64,000 nucleotides of DNA, from the NCBI RefSeq assembly GCF_013184775.1, contig NZ_JAATVV010000003.1:124001-188000 (forward strand), given 5' to 3'. The notes beneath the pieces were generated by a model. That model saw only the letters and a list, made by a program, of their open reading frames with translations, had not been told where the DNA came from and searched no databases. Shown piece after piece: positions 9,399-18,441 of the stretch (position 1 is the first letter of the stretch; each line of letters begins with the position of its first letter). The translations under genes and the position numbers were made by a program. Source of the DNA: Martelella sp. HB161492. Its GTDB lineage: Bacteria; Pseudomonadota; Alphaproteobacteria; Rhizobiales; Rhizobiaceae.

Positions 9399-9629
9399 AT
9401 GGCTGTGTCTGTTCTCCGCCAGTTTTTGCATTTTCGCCTTGCGGCAAACGGGCCGTTGGAGCCATCGCACCGGATCCCTTCCGATCGGGATCCGTTGGCC
9501 CCTGACGAAGCGGCCGGGTCCCCCCTGAATTTCATGGCTCGGCTCGGTTCTGACCGCCCTGATTTTTCGCCGCAGGGCCTTTTTATCCGTGCATGTGTCA
9601 CAAAGCCCGGGAGCGAGATCCGATGCTGA
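9399..9629 (+). CDS. Possible 76-codon ORF bridging urtD and urtE
   Basis: An ATG-initiated frame begins one base after the urtD stop and runs to a stop inside the first codons of urtE. No recognised domain, no clear membrane or signal segment; moderately basic with several Pro and Arg. The placement would couple translation from urtD to urtE, but the upstream ribosome site is weak and the codon use is not convincing. It may simply be an untranslated spacer. Low confidence that a protein is made. Confidence 0.2.
   Translation: MAVSVLRQFLHFRLAANGPLEPSHRIPSDRDPLAPDEAAGSPLNFMARLGSDRPDFSPQGLFIRACVTKPGSEIRC
9471..9494 (+). other. Hairpin in the urtD-urtE spacer
   Basis: Perfect 8-bp inverted repeat CGGATCCC / GGGATCCG with an 8-nt loop. 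There is no T tract after it, so it is more likely an RNA stability or processing element (or a protein site) than a terminator. It sits in the middle of the 225-base gap between urtD and urtE. Confidence 0.45.
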
Positions 9630-10318
9630 AGATCGATAATGTCAATCTCCATTATGGAGCGGCCCAGGCGCTGCGCGGGGTTTCGCTCGAGGCGGAAATG
9701 GGCAAGATCACCTGTGTTCTCGGGCGCAATGGCGTTGGCAAATCGTCGCTTCTGCGCGCCGTCACCGGGCAGCATCCGGTGTCGGGCGGCATGATCAGCT
9801 TCAATGATCAGGAGCTGAACGGGCTCGCGCCCTATGTGCGTGCCAAGCTTGGCGTCGGCTATGTTCCGCAGGGGCGCGAGATCTTTCCGCTGCTGACGGT
9901 TCAGGAGAATCTTGAGACCGGTTTTGCGCCGTTGCCATCATCCCAACGCACCATTCCGGATGATATTTTCAGCCTGTTTCCGGTGCTGCAATCCATGCTG
10001 AGACGCCGGGGCGGCGACCTTTCCGGCGGACAGCAGCAGCAGCTTGCGATCGGTCGCGCCATGGTCACACGGCCGAAGATTCTGGTGCTGGATGAACCGA
10101 CCGAGGGCATTCAGCCTTCAATCATCAAGGATATCGGCCGGGCGATCCGCTATCTGCGTGATTCGACTGGCATGGCAATCTTGCTGGTCGAGCAATATCT
10201 CGACTTCTGCCGCGAGCTTGCCGATCAGGTCTATATCATGGACCGCGGCGAAATCGTCCATCAGGGCCCCGCCGAAACCCTGGATACGCCTGAGGCGCGC
10301 CGCCATCTGACGGTTTGA
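9623..10318 (+). CDS. urtE: Urea ABC transporter, ATPase UrtE
   Basis: Second ATPase of the urea importer, LivF type, 231 residues, pairing with UrtD. Walker A is GRNGVGKSS (about residues 37-45), the signature is LSGGQQQQLAIG, and Walker B is ILVLDEPTEGIQPS with the switch histidine position replaced in LLVEQYLDFC, as is usual for LivF/UrtE. The start at 9623 is chosen because MLKIDNVNLHYG is the conserved N-terminus and a GGGAGCGAG ribosome site precedes it. Last gene of the transporter operon; a terminator follows. Confidence 0.95.
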   Translation: MLKIDNVNLHYGAAQALRGVSLEAEMGKITCVLGRNGVGKSSLLRAVTGQHPVSGGMISFNDQELNGLAPYVRAKLGVGYVPQGREIFPLLTVQENLETGFAPLPSSQRTIPDDIFSLFPVLQSMLRRRGGDLSGGQQQQLAIGRAMVTRPKILVLDEPTEGIQPSIIKDIGRAIRYLRDSTGMAILLVEQYLDFCRELADQVYIMDRGEIVHQGPAETLDTPEARRHLTV

Positions 10319-10344
10319 AGGCATTGTGCTGTTCCCCTGTTTTT

Positions 10345-10379
10345 CCGTCGTCCGGCGCATCGCCGAACGGCGGATTTTT
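10345..10379 (+). terminator. Rho-independent terminator after urtE
   Basis: A 12-bp stem (10345-10356 with 10362-10373, one G-T pair and one mismatch) with a 5-nt loop, followed by ATTTTT. It separates the urea transporter transcript from the urease genes, so ureD should have its own promoter. The rest of the gap up to 10734 is AT-richer and gave no recognisable gene. Confidence 0.7.
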
Positions 10380-10734
10380 CTTGCGCGATATGCGGTTCTT
10401 TCTGTCGTTTTTTTGCCCGAAAGGGTTTGAAACGGGCTGTACATGCGGTTTTGCGACTAGAATGTTGGATTATTCTTTCAACTCGCTCTCTGGTTTTTGG
10501 GTTGGCAGGCGGTGTAGGTGATGCTTCCATTCGCACTCTGCAGCGTTTTTAAGCGATGCCGGGTAAGGCCTGCTTTGTGGCGTGCTGGAAAAAGAGGCGA
10601 TGCCCAGTTCTGATCGTTTTAGTTCGGGCAATTTTGAAGACGGCACGAAACTTGCTTTGACCTTTTTCAGAAAACAATTTTGCATGAGGAAACGGCATGG
10701 GCAACGCATCCGGTTGCGACGGGGAGGCGCTTTC

Positions 10735-11574
10735 ATGGAGGTCGAGGACAAACTGCTGGAACCGGTCATGACGGCACGGCCGCAGCGTACTTTTGGCAAG
10801 GGCGAGCTTGTTGCAAAGCTTGCCGCAGGGCGGACCCGTATCGATCAGCTCTATCAGGAGGGGGCTGCAAAGATACGCCTTCCCGAAAGTTTCGATGACC
10901 GCATGGAAGCCGTGCTGATCAACACGTCGGGCGGACTGACGGGTGGTGACCAGCTGCGCTGGCTTGTCGAAGCCCGCAGTGGCACATCGGTGACGGTGAC
11001 CACGCAGGCCTGCGAGAAGATCTACCGCTCCGACAGCGGACCGGCGATGATCGATGCGGAGATCGAGGTCGGCGACAATGCCCGTCTTGACTGGCTGCCG
11101 CAGGAAACCATTCTGTTCGACGAGGCCGCGCTTAATCGCCGTCTCGATGTGGATCTGGCCGAGACCGCCGAATTTGTCGCGGTGGAAGCGGTGCTGCTTG
11201 GCCGCAAGGCCATGGGCGAGGCGGTCGGCATCGGCCATTTCCGTGATCGCTGGCGGGTCCGGCGCGGCGGCCAGCTGCTGCATGCCGAAGATGTGCGCAT
11301 GACCGGTGACATCGAGCATCTTGTGGCGCAGTCGGCCATCCTTGGCGGCGAGGTCGCCTTTGCCACTTTGCTTTATTGTGGCGCGCGCACGGAAGCGCTT
11401 CTGCCGAAATTGCGTGAGGTTCTGGGCGATGCCGGCGCCGGCGCCAGTGCCTGGAATGGCAAGCTAGTTGCCCGGATTGTCGCGGCAGACGGTTATGCCT
11501 TGCGAAAATTGCTGATTCCGGCGCTAAAGGTCTTGCGCGAGGACCAAATCATGCCGAAAGTCTGGCATCTCTAG
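10735..11574 (+). CDS. ureD: Urease accessory protein UreD
   Basis: Scaffold protein that binds apo-urease and, with UreF and UreG, guides nickel into the active site. 279 residues, the usual length. Conserved features visible include NTSGGLTGGD near residues 62-71, TTQACEKIYRS, and the LDWLPQETILFD block around residue 120. The start at 10735 has a GGGAGG ribosome site; upstream in-frame starts would add a basic, non-conserved leader. Opens the urease gene group; ureA follows after about 80 bases. Confidence 0.95.
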   Translation: MEVEDKLLEPVMTARPQRTFGKGELVAKLAAGRTRIDQLYQEGAAKIRLPESFDDRMEAVLINTSGGLTGGDQLRWLVEARSGTSVTVTTQACEKIYRSDSGPAMIDAEIEVGDNARLDWLPQETILFDEAALNRRLDVDLAETAEFVAVEAVLLGRKAMGEAVGIGHFRDRWRVRRGGQLLHAEDVRMTGDIEHLVAQSAILGGEVAFATLLYCGARTEALLPKLREVLGDAGAGASAWNGKLVARIVAADGYALRKLLIPALKVLREDQIMPKVWHL

Positions 11575-11657
11575 TGATATGGGGTTCGCTCCGGATTTAA
11601 CGTATCCGGTCGTGCGAAGCGGCAAATTGCCGTGACAGTTGAGGAACAGGAACAAGC

Positions 11658-11960
11658 ATGAATCTGACGCCGAGAGAAAAGGACAAGCTGCTCATTTCCA
11701 TGGCCGCCATGGTGGCGCGGCGCCGGCTGGAACGGGGCGTCAAGCTCAACTGGCCGGAAGCGATCGCATTGATCACTGACTTCGTTGTCGAGGGGGCGCG
11801 TGACGGGCGGCCGGTGGCCGAGCTGATGGAAGCCGGCGCGCATGTGCTGACGCGCGAACAGGTAATGGAAGGCGTCTCGGAAATGATCCATGACGTGCAG
11901 GTGGAGGCAACCTTCCCGGACGGCACCAAGCTCGTTACGGTTCACGAGCCGATCCGGTAA
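11658..11960 (+). CDS. ureA: Urease gamma subunit
   Basis: Small structural subunit of urease (urea to ammonia and carbamate). 100 residues, the standard length. It begins [17 protein letters not shown] and contains [19 protein letters not shown] and the C-terminal [15 protein letters not shown], all typical of UreA. Structural subunits are separate genes here (gamma, beta, alpha), as in most proteobacteria. Followed 23 bases later by a GFA-family gene, not directly by ureB. Confidence 0.97.
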   Translation: MNLTPREKDKLLISMAAMVARRRLERGVKLNWPEAIALITDFVVEGARDGRPVAELMEAGAHVLTREQVMEGVSEMIHDVQVEATFPDGTKLVTVHEPIR

Positions 11961-11983
11961 GGTTTGGCCAGAGGAGGGGGGCG

Positions 11984-12343
11984 ATGAGCACAAAGCATTA
12001 TCACGGCAGCTGTCAGTGCGGCGCAGTTGATTTCGATGTCGATATCGATCTTGGCTTTACTGCGGTCTGCAACTGTTCGCGTTGCCGTCGCCTCGGTTCG
12101 GTTCTGGCCTTCACATCGCCATCCGCGTTCACCTTGAACAGCGGTGCTGATGTGCTGACGGACTATCTCTTCAACAAGCGCACGATCCGCCATCAGTTCT
12201 GCAGTGTCTGCGGCATTGAGGCCTTCGCCTTCGGCAAGGTGCCCGGCGATGGCAGTGAAATGGTGGCGGTCAATGTCAATTGCCTTGATGGTGTGGATGC
12301 GCGTTCGCTGCCATCCAAGCCTTACGATGGCGCATCGCTTTAG
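11984..12343 (+). CDS. GFA (glutathione-dependent formaldehyde-activating)-family zinc-binding protein
   Basis: Small protein of 119 residues with the zinc-binding pattern of the GFA/CENP-V fold: CQCG at residues 10-13, CNCSRC at 29-34, and FCSVCG near 71-76. Family members range from glutathione-formaldehyde adduct formation to unknown roles, so the reaction cannot be fixed. It has its own GAGGAGG-like ribosome site and sits in the same direction between ureA and ureB, so it is probably co-transcribed. Whether it helps urease (for example metal handling) is inference only. Confidence 0.85.
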   Translation: MSTKHYHGSCQCGAVDFDVDIDLGFTAVCNCSRCRRLGSVLAFTSPSAFTLNSGADVLTDYLFNKRTIRHQFCSVCGIEAFAFGKVPGDGSEMVAVNVNCLDGVDARSLPSKPYDGASL

Positions 12344-12374
12344 TGCGATGGCGAAATGAGCGGAGCAACAGAAA

Positions 12375-12680
12375 ATGATCCCAGGTGAAGTGATTACCGC
12401 CACAGGCGATATCGAGATCAATGCCGGTCTGGAAACGGTGACGCTGACGGTTTCCAATACCGGCGACCGTCCGGTGCAGGTTGGCAGCCATTATCATTTC
12501 TTCGAAACCAATGCCGGTCTGGCATTCGATCGGGACAAGGCCCGCGGCATGCGGCTCGATATTCCCGCTGGCACGGCGGTGCGATTCGAGCCGGGACAGA
12601 CCCGCGATGTGACACTGGTGCCCTTTGCCGGAAGCCGGACGGTGTACGGGTTCCGGCAGCAGGTCATGGGCAAGCTCTAG
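12375..12680 (+). CDS. ureB: Urease beta subunit
   Basis: Structural beta subunit, 101 residues, the usual size. Starts [16 protein letters not shown] and contains [22 protein letters not shown], the diagnostic UreB motif, then [16 protein letters not shown]. Forms the (alpha-beta-gamma)3 enzyme with UreA and UreC. Separated from ureA by the GFA gene and from ureC by an LprI-like gene. Confidence 0.97.
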   Translation: MIPGEVITATGDIEINAGLETVTLTVSNTGDRPVQVGSHYHFFETNAGLAFDRDKARGMRLDIPAGTAVRFEPGQTRDVTLVPFAGSRTVYGFRQQVMGKL

Positions 12681-12696
12681 AGGCGCGGAGCCGTTC

Positions 12697-13185
12697 ATGG
12701 GGAGGCTATGCCGCGGTTGTCTTGCCGGGATGGTGCTGAGCGCGGGATCCTCGATCCTGCTGCCGGTCTCCGTCATGGCCGGCGACATGGTTTCCTGTGA
12801 TGCGGCAGCCGCATTCGCCGCGCGGCTCGACTGCGCCGAGGAGGCCTTCCGGGCGAGTGACGAAAGGCTGACCAGTGCCTTCGCCACAATGCTGCTTCTG
12901 GCGGGAAACCTGGAGCGGCTCTTGCCGGAAGGCGAGCAGGGGGCAACGGCATCCCTGATGCGGTCGCAGCGGGCCTGGGTTGATTATCGCGACAGCGCCT
13001 GTACGTCGCGGGGATTTTTGTTTCGCGGCACGGAGGATGAGCCTTTCGTCGTTTCGCGCTGTATGAATGAACTGACGCTTGACCGGCTTGACTGCCTTGA
13101 TCGGGTGCAGAAGGTGCTTCTGCTTCGCGATAGAGCGGCCGAGGCGGGGACAGATGAATTCGCTTTCGGTTCCGTGGAGAACTGA
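12697..13185 (+). CDS. LprI/DUF1311-family secreted protein
   Basis: Protein of 162 residues. A signal-peptide-like N-terminus (hydrophobic residues about 10-27, ending VMAGD) is followed by a DUF1311 domain: paired cysteines, the pattern of repeated ALxxx/[19 protein letters not shown] and a C-terminal Cys pair. Founding member LprI of Mycobacterium is a lysozyme inhibitor; other members are of unknown role. The start at 12697 follows a GCGGAG ribosome site, 16 bases after the ureB stop. Lies between ureB and ureC in the same direction, probably in the same transcript. A urease role is not shown. Confidence 0.78.
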   Translation: MGRLCRGCLAGMVLSAGSSILLPVSVMAGDMVSCDAAAAFAARLDCAEEAFRASDERLTSAFATMLLLAGNLERLLPEGEQGATASLMRSQRAWVDYRDSACTSRGFLFRGTEDEPFVVSRCMNELTLDRLDCLDRVQKVLLLRDRAAEAGTDEFAFGSVEN

Positions 13186-13306
13186 TGGCACATCCATAAA
13201 TGTGGTTGCGGCGGCATGGAAGCGGCCGGTGGTCACGATCGGAAATGAGACGGTGCAGCGCTGCCGACAGGTGCGGACCCGTCTGAACAACAGAGGGAAG
13301 CAGTCG

Positions 13307-15019
13307 ATGCCTTTCAAAATGTCCCGCGCCGCCTATGCCGGCATGTTCGGCCCGACCACTGGCGACAAGGTTCGTCTTGCCGATACCGAGCTCTTCATCG
13401 AGGTCGAGAAGGACTTCACCCATTATGGTGATGAGGTGAAGTTCGGCGGCGGCAAGGTGATCCGTGACGGCATGGGCCAGTCGCAGGCAACGCGTGCCGA
13501 AGGCGCGGTCGATACCGTGATCACCAACGCGCTGATCGTCGATCACTGGGGCATCGTCAAGGCCGATATCGGCATCAAGGACGGGCGTATCGTGGCGATC
13601 GGCAAGGCCGGCAACCCGGATACGCAAAAGGGTGTCGACATCATCGTCGGCCCCGGCACGGAGGCAATCGCCGCCGAGGGCAAGATCATCACCGCTGGCG
13701 GCATGGACGCGCATATTCATTTCATCTGCCCGCAGCAGATCGAGGAAGCGCTGATGTCTGGCCTCACCTGCATGCTCGGCGGCGGCACAGGACCGGCGCA
13801 TGGTACGCTGGCGACCACCTGCACACCCGGACCCTGGCATATCGAACGCATGATCGAGGCGGCGGATGCCTTTCCGATGAACCTTGCCTTTGCCGGCAAG
13901 GGCAATGCCTCGCTGCCGGGCGCGCTTGAGGAAATGGTGCTGGGCGGCGCTGCAGCGCTGAAGCTGCACGAAGACTGGGGCACCACGCCTGCGGCGATCG
14001 ACAACTGCCTCTCCGTTGCCGACAGATATGATGTGCAGGTGATGATCCACACCGATACGCTGAACGAGAGCGGCTTTGTCGAGGATACGGTCAATGCGTT
14101 CAAGGGCCGCACCATTCACGCTTTCCACACCGAAGGCGCCGGTGGCGGTCACGCTCCGGATATCATCAAGATCTGCGGCCAGTCGAATGTCATTCCGTCA
14201 TCGACCAACCCGACCCGGCCCTACACGCAGAACACCATTGCCGAACATCTCGACATGCTGATGGTCTGCCATCACCTGTCCTCGTCGATCCCGGAAGATA
14301 TCGCCTTTGCCGAAAGCCGCATCCGCAAGGAAACCATCGCCGCAGAAGACATTCTTCACGACATGGGCGCCTTCTCGATCATTTCGTCCGACAGCCAGGC
14401 CATGGGCCGTGTCGGCGAAGTGGCGATCCGCACCTGGCAGACGGCCGACAAGATGAAGCGCCAGCGCGGACGCCTCTCCGAAGAGACCGGCGATAACGAC
14501 AATTTCCGCGTCAAACGCTATATCGCCAAATATACGATCAACCCGGCGATTGCCCATGGCCTTTCCCATGAGATCGGTTCGGTGGAAGTCGGCAAGCGCG
14601 CCGATCTGGTGATGTGGAGCCCGGCCATGTTCTCGGTCAAGCCTGATCTGGTGCTGCTCGGCGGCATGATTGCGGCGGCGCCGATGGGGGATCCCAATGC
14701 CTCGATCCCGACGCCGCAGCCGATGCATTATCGCTACATGTTCGGTGCCTATGGCAAGGCACGGACCAATTCCTCCGTTACCTTCGTCTCCGAGGCCTCG
14801 CTTGATGCCGGCCTCACACACAAGCTTGGCGTCGCCAAGCAGCTGGTTGCGGTGAAAAACACGCGCGGCGGCATTTCCAAGGCGTCGATGGTGCATAACA
14901 GCGCCACACCGGAAATCTCCGTCGACCCGGAAACCTATGCGGTGCGCGCCAATGGCGAGCTTCTGACCTGTGAACCGGCCACCGTTCTGCCGATGGCGCA
15001 GCGTTATTTCCTGTTTTAA
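13307..15019 (+). CDS. ureC: Urease alpha subunit (catalytic)
   Basis: Catalytic subunit of the nickel urease, 570 residues. Nickel-ligand and active-site motifs are intact: HIHF near residue 137, the carbamylated lysine at residue 219 in [33 protein letters not shown], and the flap MVCHHL. The start at 13307 ([17 protein letters not shown]) matches family N-termini and has an AGGGAAG ribosome site. In many relatives ureE follows directly; here 6.8 kb of other genes intervene. Confidence 0.97.
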   Translation: MPFKMSRAAYAGMFGPTTGDKVRLADTELFIEVEKDFTHYGDEVKFGGGKVIRDGMGQSQATRAEGAVDTVITNALIVDHWGIVKADIGIKDGRIVAIGKAGNPDTQKGVDIIVGPGTEAIAAEGKIITAGGMDAHIHFICPQQIEEALMSGLTCMLGGGTGPAHGTLATTCTPGPWHIERMIEAADAFPMNLAFAGKGNASLPGALEEMVLGGAAALKLHEDWGTTPAAIDNCLSVADRYDVQVMIHTDTLNESGFVEDTVNAFKGRTIHAFHTEGAGGGHAPDIIKICGQSNVIPSSTNPTRPYTQNTIAEHLDMLMVCHHLSSSIPEDIAFAESRIRKETIAAEDILHDMGAFSIISSDSQAMGRVGEVAIRTWQTADKMKRQRGRLSEETGDNDNFRVKRYIAKYTINPAIAHGLSHEIGSVEVGKRADLVMWSPAMFSVKPDLVLLGGMIAAAPMGDPNASIPTPQPMHYRYMFGAYGKARTNSSVTFVSEASLDAGLTHKLGVAKQLVAVKNTRGGISKASMVHNSATPEISVDPETYAVRANGELLTCEPATVLPMAQRYFLF

Positions 15020-15050
15020 GTGAGGTGCGATTGGAAGGGCTGAAAACCTG

Positions 15051-15698
15051 ATGGGGACACCAGAATATCCTTCCAAAATTGCCAAAACCAGTTCGGTGAT
15101 AGCGATGCTGGGGTCTGCGGTATGGATGCAGTGGCCATTTAATCTTAATGATCTCAGTATCGGAGCGGTTTTGGCGTTTATCGCAAGCTTTGGCGCTTGG
15201 ATATCAATAGAGATTGCTGATTACCAAAATTCCTCAAACTCGACCTCTGTTGATGAGGATATCAGGAAATTCAACCATTTGTTGGAGATGGTTAACCGAA
15301 ATCAGTATGTTGTTTTGAAGGAGTTTGCCGTCGAAACCTATATTGATAGCAACCAGTATGAAGGATTGGAAAAGATCTCCAGGTATCATGAGGTTGATAT
15401 TTTTAAATTTCATAATGAAGCTGTTCAGTTAAAATACGATGAATTTTGTAATTTCGCTCAAGTATTTCTTGGTGAGCTTTGGTTGTTGTATAAGTCAGAC
15501 GGTCGTGGACAAGCAACTTGGCTTCCAAGGCGCAATGATGGGTGGGTAGACGAAGAACGGTTCAATAAGATTATGGTAAAAGTTTACGCGCTAACACAAA
15601 AGACTACCGGACTTTCTGATCTTTGGGCGGAATTAGTTTCTTTGGCGCGAAAGGAGTTAAAAGGAGGGAGTTTGCATATGGAGCAATACGAACTTTGA
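15051..15698 (+). CDS. Low-GC hypothetical membrane protein
   Basis: 215 residues, not recognised. Two hydrophobic segments (about residues 14-30 and 36-56) are followed by a soluble, charged, Tyr/Asn-rich domain without known motif. Base composition is clearly lower in GC than its neighbours (roughly 40 percent by eye, with AT-ending codons), which suggests recent acquisition. The ribosome site (GAAGGG, about 9 bases upstream) is moderate. It begins 31 bases after ureC, so it could ride on the urease transcript. Confidence 0.55.
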   Translation: MGTPEYPSKIAKTSSVIAMLGSAVWMQWPFNLNDLSIGAVLAFIASFGAWISIEIADYQNSSNSTSVDEDIRKFNHLLEMVNRNQYVVLKEFAVETYIDSNQYEGLEKISRYHEVDIFKFHNEAVQLKYDEFCNFAQVFLGELWLLYKSDGRGQATWLPRRNDGWVDEERFNKIMVKVYALTQKTTGLSDLWAELVSLARKELKGGSLHMEQYEL

Positions 15699-16000
15699 GT
15701 AATCATGTCATGACGACGAGATTTAGAAAACTCAGCTTTTTATTTTGATGGCGTGTTATAGCCGCGGCACAGCGTTGATGGATGCTGTCATCAAGCGGAG
15801 CTGCAAAGCTTGGCGCAATCTCTTCCTTCGTGTAGGGCTTTTTTGCGGGTATCAGCTGATAGCCGTTGAAAGCGAAATGTTCTGGTGCTGCAGCCGCAAA
15901 ACGATTTCGCTTTCGGAAAGTACGATTTGTCGAGTCAAGTCCGCTGACGCGTTCTTTGGGCGTCATTTTGATAAGTTGGCCATGAAAGCGGAGTCGCAGA
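15699..16000. other. Gap after low-GC ORF, no confident gene
   Basis: About 300 bases of intermediate GC. Open frames exist on both strands, but none has a recognisable motif, a good ribosome site or consistent codon use. It may contain remnants of an acquired segment. Nothing is called. Confidence 0.4.
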
Positions 16001-16609
16001 GTGATCGCCTGGGAATTGTTCATTCCGGCCTGTTTCGCGCTGAACTGTGCGCCGGGTCCGAACAATATGCTGGCCTTTTCCAATGGTGCCCGGCTCGGTA
16101 TCGTGCCGGGGATCATCGGTGGTACGGGCCGGATCCCGGCCTTTACCATGCTGATTGCGATCACGGTCGTCGGGCTTGGGGCAGTGCTTGCCGCTTCGGC
16201 AACCGCTTTCACCGTGGTGAAGCTGATCGGTGCCGTCTATCTTGTCTATGTCGGGGTACAGATCCTGCGTAAAGCGCGCGCGCTTGCCGAAATGCAGGCG
16301 AGTGCGGTCCGGCTGATCGATCTGGCGAAGCGCGATTTTTCGATCGCGATCACCAATCCCAAGGCGATCGCCATCTTCACCGCCTTCTTTCCGCAATTTG
16401 TTACCCCCGGCGATGCGGTCTGGCATCAGCTCGCCCTCCTGGGAGCAGCCTTTCTGGTGATGGAGGTCGTGGCCGTGGCGCTTTACGTGCTTGCCGGAGC
16501 ATTGCTCGGCCGTTTCATCAAATCCAACCGCATCTTCGTCAATCTCAACCGGCTGGTTGGTTTGGCGATGATTTTCGCCGGCGGGTCCATGGCGATTTCG
16601 CGCCACTGA
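16001..16609 (+). CDS. LysE/RhtB-family amino acid exporter
   Basis: Inner-membrane exporter of 202 residues with about six TM segments. The family signature APGPNNMLAFSNGARLG lies near residues 17-33, and TNPKAIAIFTAFFPQF (about residues 121-136) is the second conserved block. Substrate (amino acid or derivative) cannot be predicted. GTG start, with a GGAG ribosome site 8 bases upstream. First well-behaved gene of the block that separates ureC and ureE. Confidence 0.9.
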   Translation: MIAWELFIPACFALNCAPGPNNMLAFSNGARLGIVPGIIGGTGRIPAFTMLIAITVVGLGAVLAASATAFTVVKLIGAVYLVYVGVQILRKARALAEMQASAVRLIDLAKRDFSIAITNPKAIAIFTAFFPQFVTPGDAVWHQLALLGAAFLVMEVVAVALYVLAGALLGRFIKSNRIFVNLNRLVGLAMIFAGGSMAISRH

Positions 16610-16726
16610 TCCATCGCAATTGGTTCTGCCGACATCAGCAGCTTTCATTGAAGCCGTCAGTTCGCGTCATTGACCGGGCGATGGCTGCCGCCGGATAATG
16701 CGCCTTATCAACGGCAGGGGCGTGTG

Positions 16727-17590
16727 ATGGATATACGGAAATTGAGTGATGATGACCGGGACGCGGTCATGGCATTTCTGGAGGGACATGCCGCAAGCAG
16801 CATGTTTCTGCTGTCCAACATCGCCCGTTGCGGCCTCAATCAGCCGGACCGGCCCTATGGCGGGGACTATTGGGGCGCCCTTGATGATGGACTGCTCCGT
16901 GGCGTGATCGCGCAGATGTGGAATGGCAATGTCATGATGCAGGCGCCGGAGAAAGCCGCGCTTGATGCCCTTGCTTCCGTTCTGCGCAGAACTGTCGCAA
17001 GGCCGGTCGCCGGTTTTCTCGGCCCTGACGATCAGGCGCGCGTGGTGGTCACGCGTTTCGGCCTTCAGGATGCGGATTATGCAAGTAATTCCGCGGAGCG
17101 CCTGTTCTCGCTGGATCCGGCGGATCTGGTCATGCCCCCCTCTTCGGAGAAATTCGTCATGACTGCCTGGCAGCATGCCGATCCTGAGCTCCTGACGCGC
17201 TGGCTTGTCGATTACAGTATTGAAGCGCTCGGGGCGGTGCCGGGGGCGGCGCTGGAAGCGGGGATCCGGCTGGCGGTAAGCCAGGGCGCGGCGCTTGAGC
17301 GGTACGTGCTGCTGCTAGATGGCATGCCGGTTGCCCTTGCAGGCTTCAATGCAGGCTATGGCGGAATGAAGCAGCTGGGCCCGGTCTGGACGCCGCCGCC
17401 GCTGCGCGGGCGCGGTCATGCCCGGCAGCTGGTCGCCCTCATGGTTGGCGCCGCCTTTGAGCAGGGCGCAGAACGGATGATCCTGTTCACCAACAGCGCC
17501 GCGGGCGAGCGGGCTTATCGCGCGGTCGGTTTCCGTCAGATCGGCAGCTATCGCCTGGCTCTGCTGGCGACGCCCGTCGCACGCGCCTGA
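16727..17590 (+). CDS. GNAT-family N-acetyltransferase
   Basis: 287 residues. The C-terminal GNAT fold is visible: LLDGMPVALAGFNAG (beta4), the acyl-CoA loop PPLRGRGHARQLVALM around residues 222-238 (R-x-x-G-x-A variant), and NSAAGERAYRAVGFRQIGSY at the end. The N-terminal half is a diverged GNAT-like region, as in several two-domain members. Substrate unknown. The start at 16727 has a CAGGGGCGTG ribosome site. Downstream, 235 bases separate it from the peroxiredoxin gene. Confidence 0.8.
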   Translation: MDIRKLSDDDRDAVMAFLEGHAASSMFLLSNIARCGLNQPDRPYGGDYWGALDDGLLRGVIAQMWNGNVMMQAPEKAALDALASVLRRTVARPVAGFLGPDDQARVVVTRFGLQDADYASNSAERLFSLDPADLVMPPSSEKFVMTAWQHADPELLTRWLVDYSIEALGAVPGAALEAGIRLAVSQGAALERYVLLLDGMPVALAGFNAGYGGMKQLGPVWTPPPLRGRGHARQLVALMVGAAFEQGAERMILFTNSAAGERAYRAVGFRQIGSYRLALLATPVARA

Positions 17591-17718
17591 GCCGGTGCAA
17601 AATGGATAATTTGTCGCACCGGCGGCCCTTGCGCAGGCCGCTGGCGCAGCCCACTTACATGGCTGAAAGGGAGGACGGGGAGCGCTGTGCTATGCAGTTT
17701 TTGCATGGCAGCTATTAC

Positions 17719-17735
17719 TTTAGAATTATTCTAGA
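17719..17735. promoter_or_regulatory. Irr-box-like iron control element upstream of peroxiredoxin
   Basis: TTTAGAA-TTA-TTCTAGA matches the rhizobial ICE consensus TTTAGAA-N3-TTCTAAA at 13 of 14 fixed positions. Irr is the heme-responsive Fur-family regulator of Rhizobiales. The site is about 90 bases before the peroxiredoxin start, in an AT-rich promoter-like stretch. The match is seen directly; Irr control is inference. Confidence 0.6.
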
Positions 17736-17825
17736 ATATGGCTTTATTCTTCCCTGATTTTCGTTAAGATTGCGTCAGCCCTTTAGCGGACCTAAGGTCC
17801 GCGAAATTTAAAGCAGGAGAAGACG

Positions 17826-18365
17826 ATGCTCGGCAAGAAAGTTCCGAATGTAACCTTCCACACGCGTGTTCGCGACGAATCGATTGAAGGTCCGAATCCG
17901 TTCCGCTGGGAAGACAAGACCAGCGACGATTATTTCAAGGGCAAGAAGGTCATTCTGTTCTCGTTGCCCGGCGCCTTCACCCCGACCTGCTCGACCTACC
18001 AGCTTCCCGATTTTGAAAAGCTGGCCGCAGAGTTCAAGTCCCTCGGCATTGACGAAATCTACTGCATGTCCGTCAATGATGCCTTCGTCATGAATGCTTG
18101 GGCCAAGGGGCAGAACCTTGCCAACGTCAAGGTCATTCCGGATGGCTCTGGCGAGTTCACCCGCAAGATGGGCATGCTCGTCAACAAGGACAATCTCGGC
18201 TTCGGCATGCGCTCCTGGCGCTACGCCGCCATCATCAATGATGGTGTTGTCGAGAAGTGGTTCGAGGAAGAAGGCTTCTCCGATCTGTGCGAGAGCGATC
18301 CCTATGGCGTATCGTCGCCGCAGAACATTCTCGAAGCCCTCAAGGGCGACGCCAAGGCCGCCTGA
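17826..18365 (+). CDS. Prx5-type peroxiredoxin
   Basis: Thiol peroxidase of 179 residues that reduces hydroperoxides in the cytoplasm. The peroxidatic cysteine is in PGAFTPTCS (about residue 56), the catalytic Thr is in the same motif, and the conserved Arg lies in GMRSWRYA. The WFEEEGFSDL and DPYG segments match AhpC/TSA-family Prx5 proteins, which usually use glutaredoxin or glutathione as reductant. Has an AGGAGA ribosome site. The Irr-like box upstream suggests coupling to iron or heme status. Confidence 0.93.
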   Translation: MLGKKVPNVTFHTRVRDESIEGPNPFRWEDKTSDDYFKGKKVILFSLPGAFTPTCSTYQLPDFEKLAAEFKSLGIDEIYCMSVNDAFVMNAWAKGQNLANVKVIPDGSGEFTRKMGMLVNKDNLGFGMRSWRYAAIINDGVVEKWFEEEGFSDLCESDPYGVSSPQNILEALKGDAKAA

Positions 18366-18394
18366 TCGGTTCTGGCTTTGAAGTTTTGTGAAAC

Positions 18395-18424
18395 AAGGCG
18401 GACGGGAAACCGGCCGCCTTTTTT
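18395..18424 (+). terminator. Terminator after peroxiredoxin gene
   Basis: AAGGCGG / CCGCCTT stem (12-nt loop) followed by a run of six T. It may also act on the converging LysR transcript. Confidence 0.75.
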
Positions 18425-18441
18425 CTGCGCGCCTTTTGGCG

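Noticed and set aside
8288-9775. Long minus-strand frame across urtC-urtE
   Set aside because: Antisense to urtC, urtD and urtE, no motif.
15703-16212. Minus-strand frame opposite the LysE region
   Set aside because: Mostly antisense to the LysE gene; the remaining part has no motif and is treated as a gene-free gap.
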